From contig NZ_CP071503.1 in the NCBI RefSeq assembly GCF_017354945.1, positions 1,550,001 through 1,614,000 on the forward strand: 64,000 nucleotides of DNA, in the 5' to 3' direction. The notes under the pieces are model-generated. The model saw only the letters and a list, made by a program, of their open reading frames with translations, was not told the DNA's origin and did no database searches. Source of the DNA: Shewanella avicenniae (GTDB lineage Bacteria > Pseudomonadota > Gammaproteobacteria > Enterobacterales > Shewanellaceae). The position numbers and the translations under genes were made by a program. The first letter of the stretch is position 1. Each line of letters begins with the position of its first letter. Positions 62,223 through 64,000 of the stretch are shown in pieces.

Positions 62223-63506
62223 ATGACTCAAGATGTTTCAACGCTGCAGGCGCCAGCTGCCAACGCCGATATTGCCCAATGGCTCGATTATCAATTAGCG
62301 CTGCATGCGCGTGAAATCGATTTGGGCTTAGCACGCGTTACACAGGTTGCGCAGCAACTTGGGGTAATTAGCTTAACCAGTAAAGTGATTACCGTCGGTG
62401 GCACCAATGGCAAAGGCACCACCTGCCGTATGTTAGAAGAGATCCTGCTGGCCGCGGGCTACTCGGTGGGTGTCTACAGCTCCCCGCATCTTATTCGCTA
62501 TAACGAGCGTATTCGCATCAATCGCCAAGACGTGGATGATGCCGCCATAGTGGCGGCATTTGAGCAGATTGAACAGGCGCGCGGGGCCACATCGCTGACG
62601 TTCTTTGAATTTGGTACCTTGGCGGCGTTGGTATTGTTTAAACAACAGCAACCGGATGTGGTGATCCTCGAAGTTGGGCTTGGTGGTCGGTTAGATGCCA
62701 CCAATATTGTCGATTCCGATATCAGTGCAGTGACTTCGATTGACCTTGATCATCAGGCATTTTTAGGCAACACCCGCGAGCAAGTCGGCTATGAAAAAGC
62801 TGGGATTTTTCGCTTCGGTTGCCCGGCCATTGTTGGCGAACCTAACATGCCCGCCACTGTGAACGAAGTGGCTCATGCCAAAGGCGCATTTATTAAAGCG
62901 GTTGGACTCTCTTTCAACTACCAACAGCTTGGCGATGGCTGGCAGTTTGATGGTGAGCATTGGCACTTTTCCCAACTGCCGCTGCCACAACTGCCATTGC
63001 CAAATGCGGCGACCACGCTGGCGATTTTGGAACAGTTACTGCCCGATTTACCGTTGACGGCGATTCAGACCGGCTTAGCAAAAGCGACCCTAACAGGCCG
63101 CATGGAGCATTTTTCTGAGCAGCCGTTGGTGATATTAGATGTAGCGCATAATCCACACGCTGCGCGTTATTTGGCGCAACAACTGGCAGCGTTGCTGCAA
63201 GGCCGCCAATGCTATGCAATTTGCGGTATGCTCAAGGATAAAGATATACAGGGCGTGTTGAGTGTTATGGCGCCCTTAGTGCAGCAATGGTCGCTGGTCA
63301 CTATTGATACTGAGCGCGGTGCTACCGCTCAAGAGTTGTACCAAGCGTTACCTGCCGAGCAAAATGTCAGCTTATTTGATGATTTTTCTGCGGCTTGGCG
63401 TGCACTTACCCCCAAACTTAGCCAAGAAGATGTGGTAATCGTGTTTGGCTCCTTTTACACTGTGTCTGGTTTTAAGGAAGTTGTGCAAACTATCGGAAAG
63501 GAATAG
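62223..63506 (+). CDS. folC: Bifunctional folylpolyglutamate / dihydrofolate synthase
   Basis: A ligase of ~427 residues of the Mur family. The P-loop is VGGTNGKGTTCRMLEE, then SSPHLIRYNERIRIN (the FolC omega region), ILEVGLGGRLDATNIVD and the C-terminal ILDVAHNPHAARYLAQ. It adds glutamate to dihydropteroate and to tetrahydrofolates. The frame opens at 62205, but AAGGA lies before the ATG at 62223. In E. coli accD precedes folC; here truA does directly. dedD follows within 5 bases. Confidence 0.94.
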   Translation: MTQDVSTLQAPAANADIAQWLDYQLALHAREIDLGLARVTQVAQQLGVISLTSKVITVGGTNGKGTTCRMLEEILLAAGYSVGVYSSPHLIRYNERIRINRQDVDDAAIVAAFEQIEQARGATSLTFFEFGTLAALVLFKQQQPDVVILEVGLGGRLDATNIVDSDISAVTSIDLDHQAFLGNTREQVGYEKAGIFRFGCPAIVGEPNMPATVNEVAHAKGAFIKAVGLSFNYQQLGDGWQFDGEHWHFSQLPLPQLPLPNAATTLAILEQLLPDLPLTAIQTGLAKATLTGRMEHFSEQPLVILDVAHNPHAARYLAQQLAALLQGRQCYAICGMLKDKDIQGVLSVMAPLVQQWSLVTIDTERGATAQELYQALPAEQNVSLFDDFSAAWRALTPKLSQEDVVIVFGSFYTVSGFKEVVQTIGKE

Positions 63507-63511
63507 AGATT

Positions 63512-64000
63512 TTGGCAACACAGTTTCACAATCGGTTGGTTGGCACCATCGTCATTGCGGCGCTGGGGGTGATTTTTTTACCTGATATTTTAGATGGTAA
63601 AAAGACGCTTAAGCCTGAGCAATTTGCGGAGATCCCGTTGCGCCCTGAGGTTGCAGAGGTTAACCAAGACACGCAAGTGTTTCAGGTGTTGGATACCCCG
63701 CAATCGATAGAACCACAATCAACTGACGATGAAGCCTACAGCCAAACCGGCGCGGCTGATGCTCAGCCCGTAACTGAGGTCGCCAGTGCCAATCCGCCAT
63801 CGCACACTGAACCCGCTACCGTAGAACAACCAAGTGCTAAACCGAGCGCTTCGAGTGCGAAAGTCGAACCCGTTAAGCCTGCTGCGGCTAACGCTCAAGT
63901 GGCTTGGACCATGCAGTTGGGCGCCTTTAGTAGTGTTACCAACGTCAAAGGTCTAGTCGCTAAACTGCAAAAAGCCGGCTTTGCCGCGTACACGCTGCCG
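63512..64000 (+). CDS. dedD: SPOR-domain cell division protein DedD, N-terminal part (cut by window edge)
   Basis: An open frame of 163 codons running off the window, starting at a TTG five bases after folC. The protein has a short N-terminal cytoplasmic segment and one membrane helix (LVGTIVIAALGVIFLPDIL). A ~100-residue Pro/Glu/Ala-rich linker follows, then the beginning of a SPOR domain (VAWTMQLGAFSSVTNVKGLV). This is the DedD layout, and the folC-dedD order is conserved. DedD binds denuded septal peptidoglycan and supports constriction. The C-terminal part of the SPOR domain lies outside the window. Confidence 0.88.
   Translation, partial: MATQFHNRLVGTIVIAALGVIFLPDILDGKKTLKPEQFAEIPLRPEVAEVNQDTQVFQVLDTPQSIEPQSTDDEAYSQTGAADAQPVTEVASANPPSHTEPATVEQPSAKPSASSAKVEPVKPAAANAQVAWTMQLGAFSSVTNVKGLVAKLQKAGFAAYTLP

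Overview
The window reads as an uninterrupted stretch of a gammaproteobacterial chromosome, most likely Shewanella or a close relative. The evidence is the branched-chain acyl-CoA cluster ending in mmsB and a short-chain dehydrogenase, the very large PstC and PstA, the Asd-HubP/FimV-TruA order, a probable DUF3083-type protein, and moderate GC (roughly 45-50% by eye). It has about fifty genes, close packing and many clear intrinsic terminators. I saw no rRNA, tRNA, CRISPR array, insertion sequence or prophage.

Layout. 1-4160: end of a valine/isoleucine degradation operon (acyl-CoA dehydrogenase, enoyl-CoA hydratase, 3-hydroxyisobutyryl-CoA hydrolase, mmsB, SDR). 4317-6649: a small uncertain membrane ORF and a lipoprotein S9 peptidase. 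6646-9914: copper homeostasis, cueR divergent from copA around a 19-bp-spacer MerR-type promoter. 10163-13850: ABC-F protein YbiT and a membrane diguanylate cyclase. 13898-16883 (minus): CstA-type transporter, a 90-residue protein ending in Cys-Cys, and an ArsA/Get3-type ATPase in one tight operon. 17167-18575 (minus): a DUF2797 protein and GcvR. 18612-24308: pstC-pstA-pstB-phoU behind a PHO box, without pstS. 24454-29619: DUF502 protein, BCCT transporter, YajD, peptide MFS transporter. 29847-38201: YcaO, SohB, a DUF3083-like protein, TesA divergent from YbbA-YbbP. 38333-43348 (minus): the accessory part of the window, namely a large propeller/PAS/GGDEF/EAL sensor, a secreted protein made of nine 13-residue repeats behind a good sigma-54 promoter match, and an unannotated 38-residue basic ORF coupled to it. 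43542-64000: a conserved housekeeping run (M16 protease, sixA, smrB, prmB, aroC, MFS, NAD-kinase-like, yfcL, mnmC, fabB, pdxB, asd, hubP/fimV, truA, folC, dedD). It follows the E. coli sixA...smrB-prmB-aroC...yfcL-mnmC-fabB...pdxB-usg-truA...folC-dedD order with some omissions, including accD.

How the genes work together. Most of the window is core metabolism and envelope function: amino-acid catabolism feeding acyl-CoA pathways, phosphate uptake with its PhoU brake, copper efflux with its sensor, fatty-acid, chorismate, PLP, aspartate-family and folate synthesis, and translation-linked modification (YcaO, PrmB, MnmC, TruA). The least explained parts are the sigma-54/repeat-protein/38-residue-ORF unit beside the c-di-GMP sensor, and the CstA/Cys-Cys/ArsA operon. 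MnmC has an eroded methyltransferase half, and accD is absent from its usual place between truA and folC.
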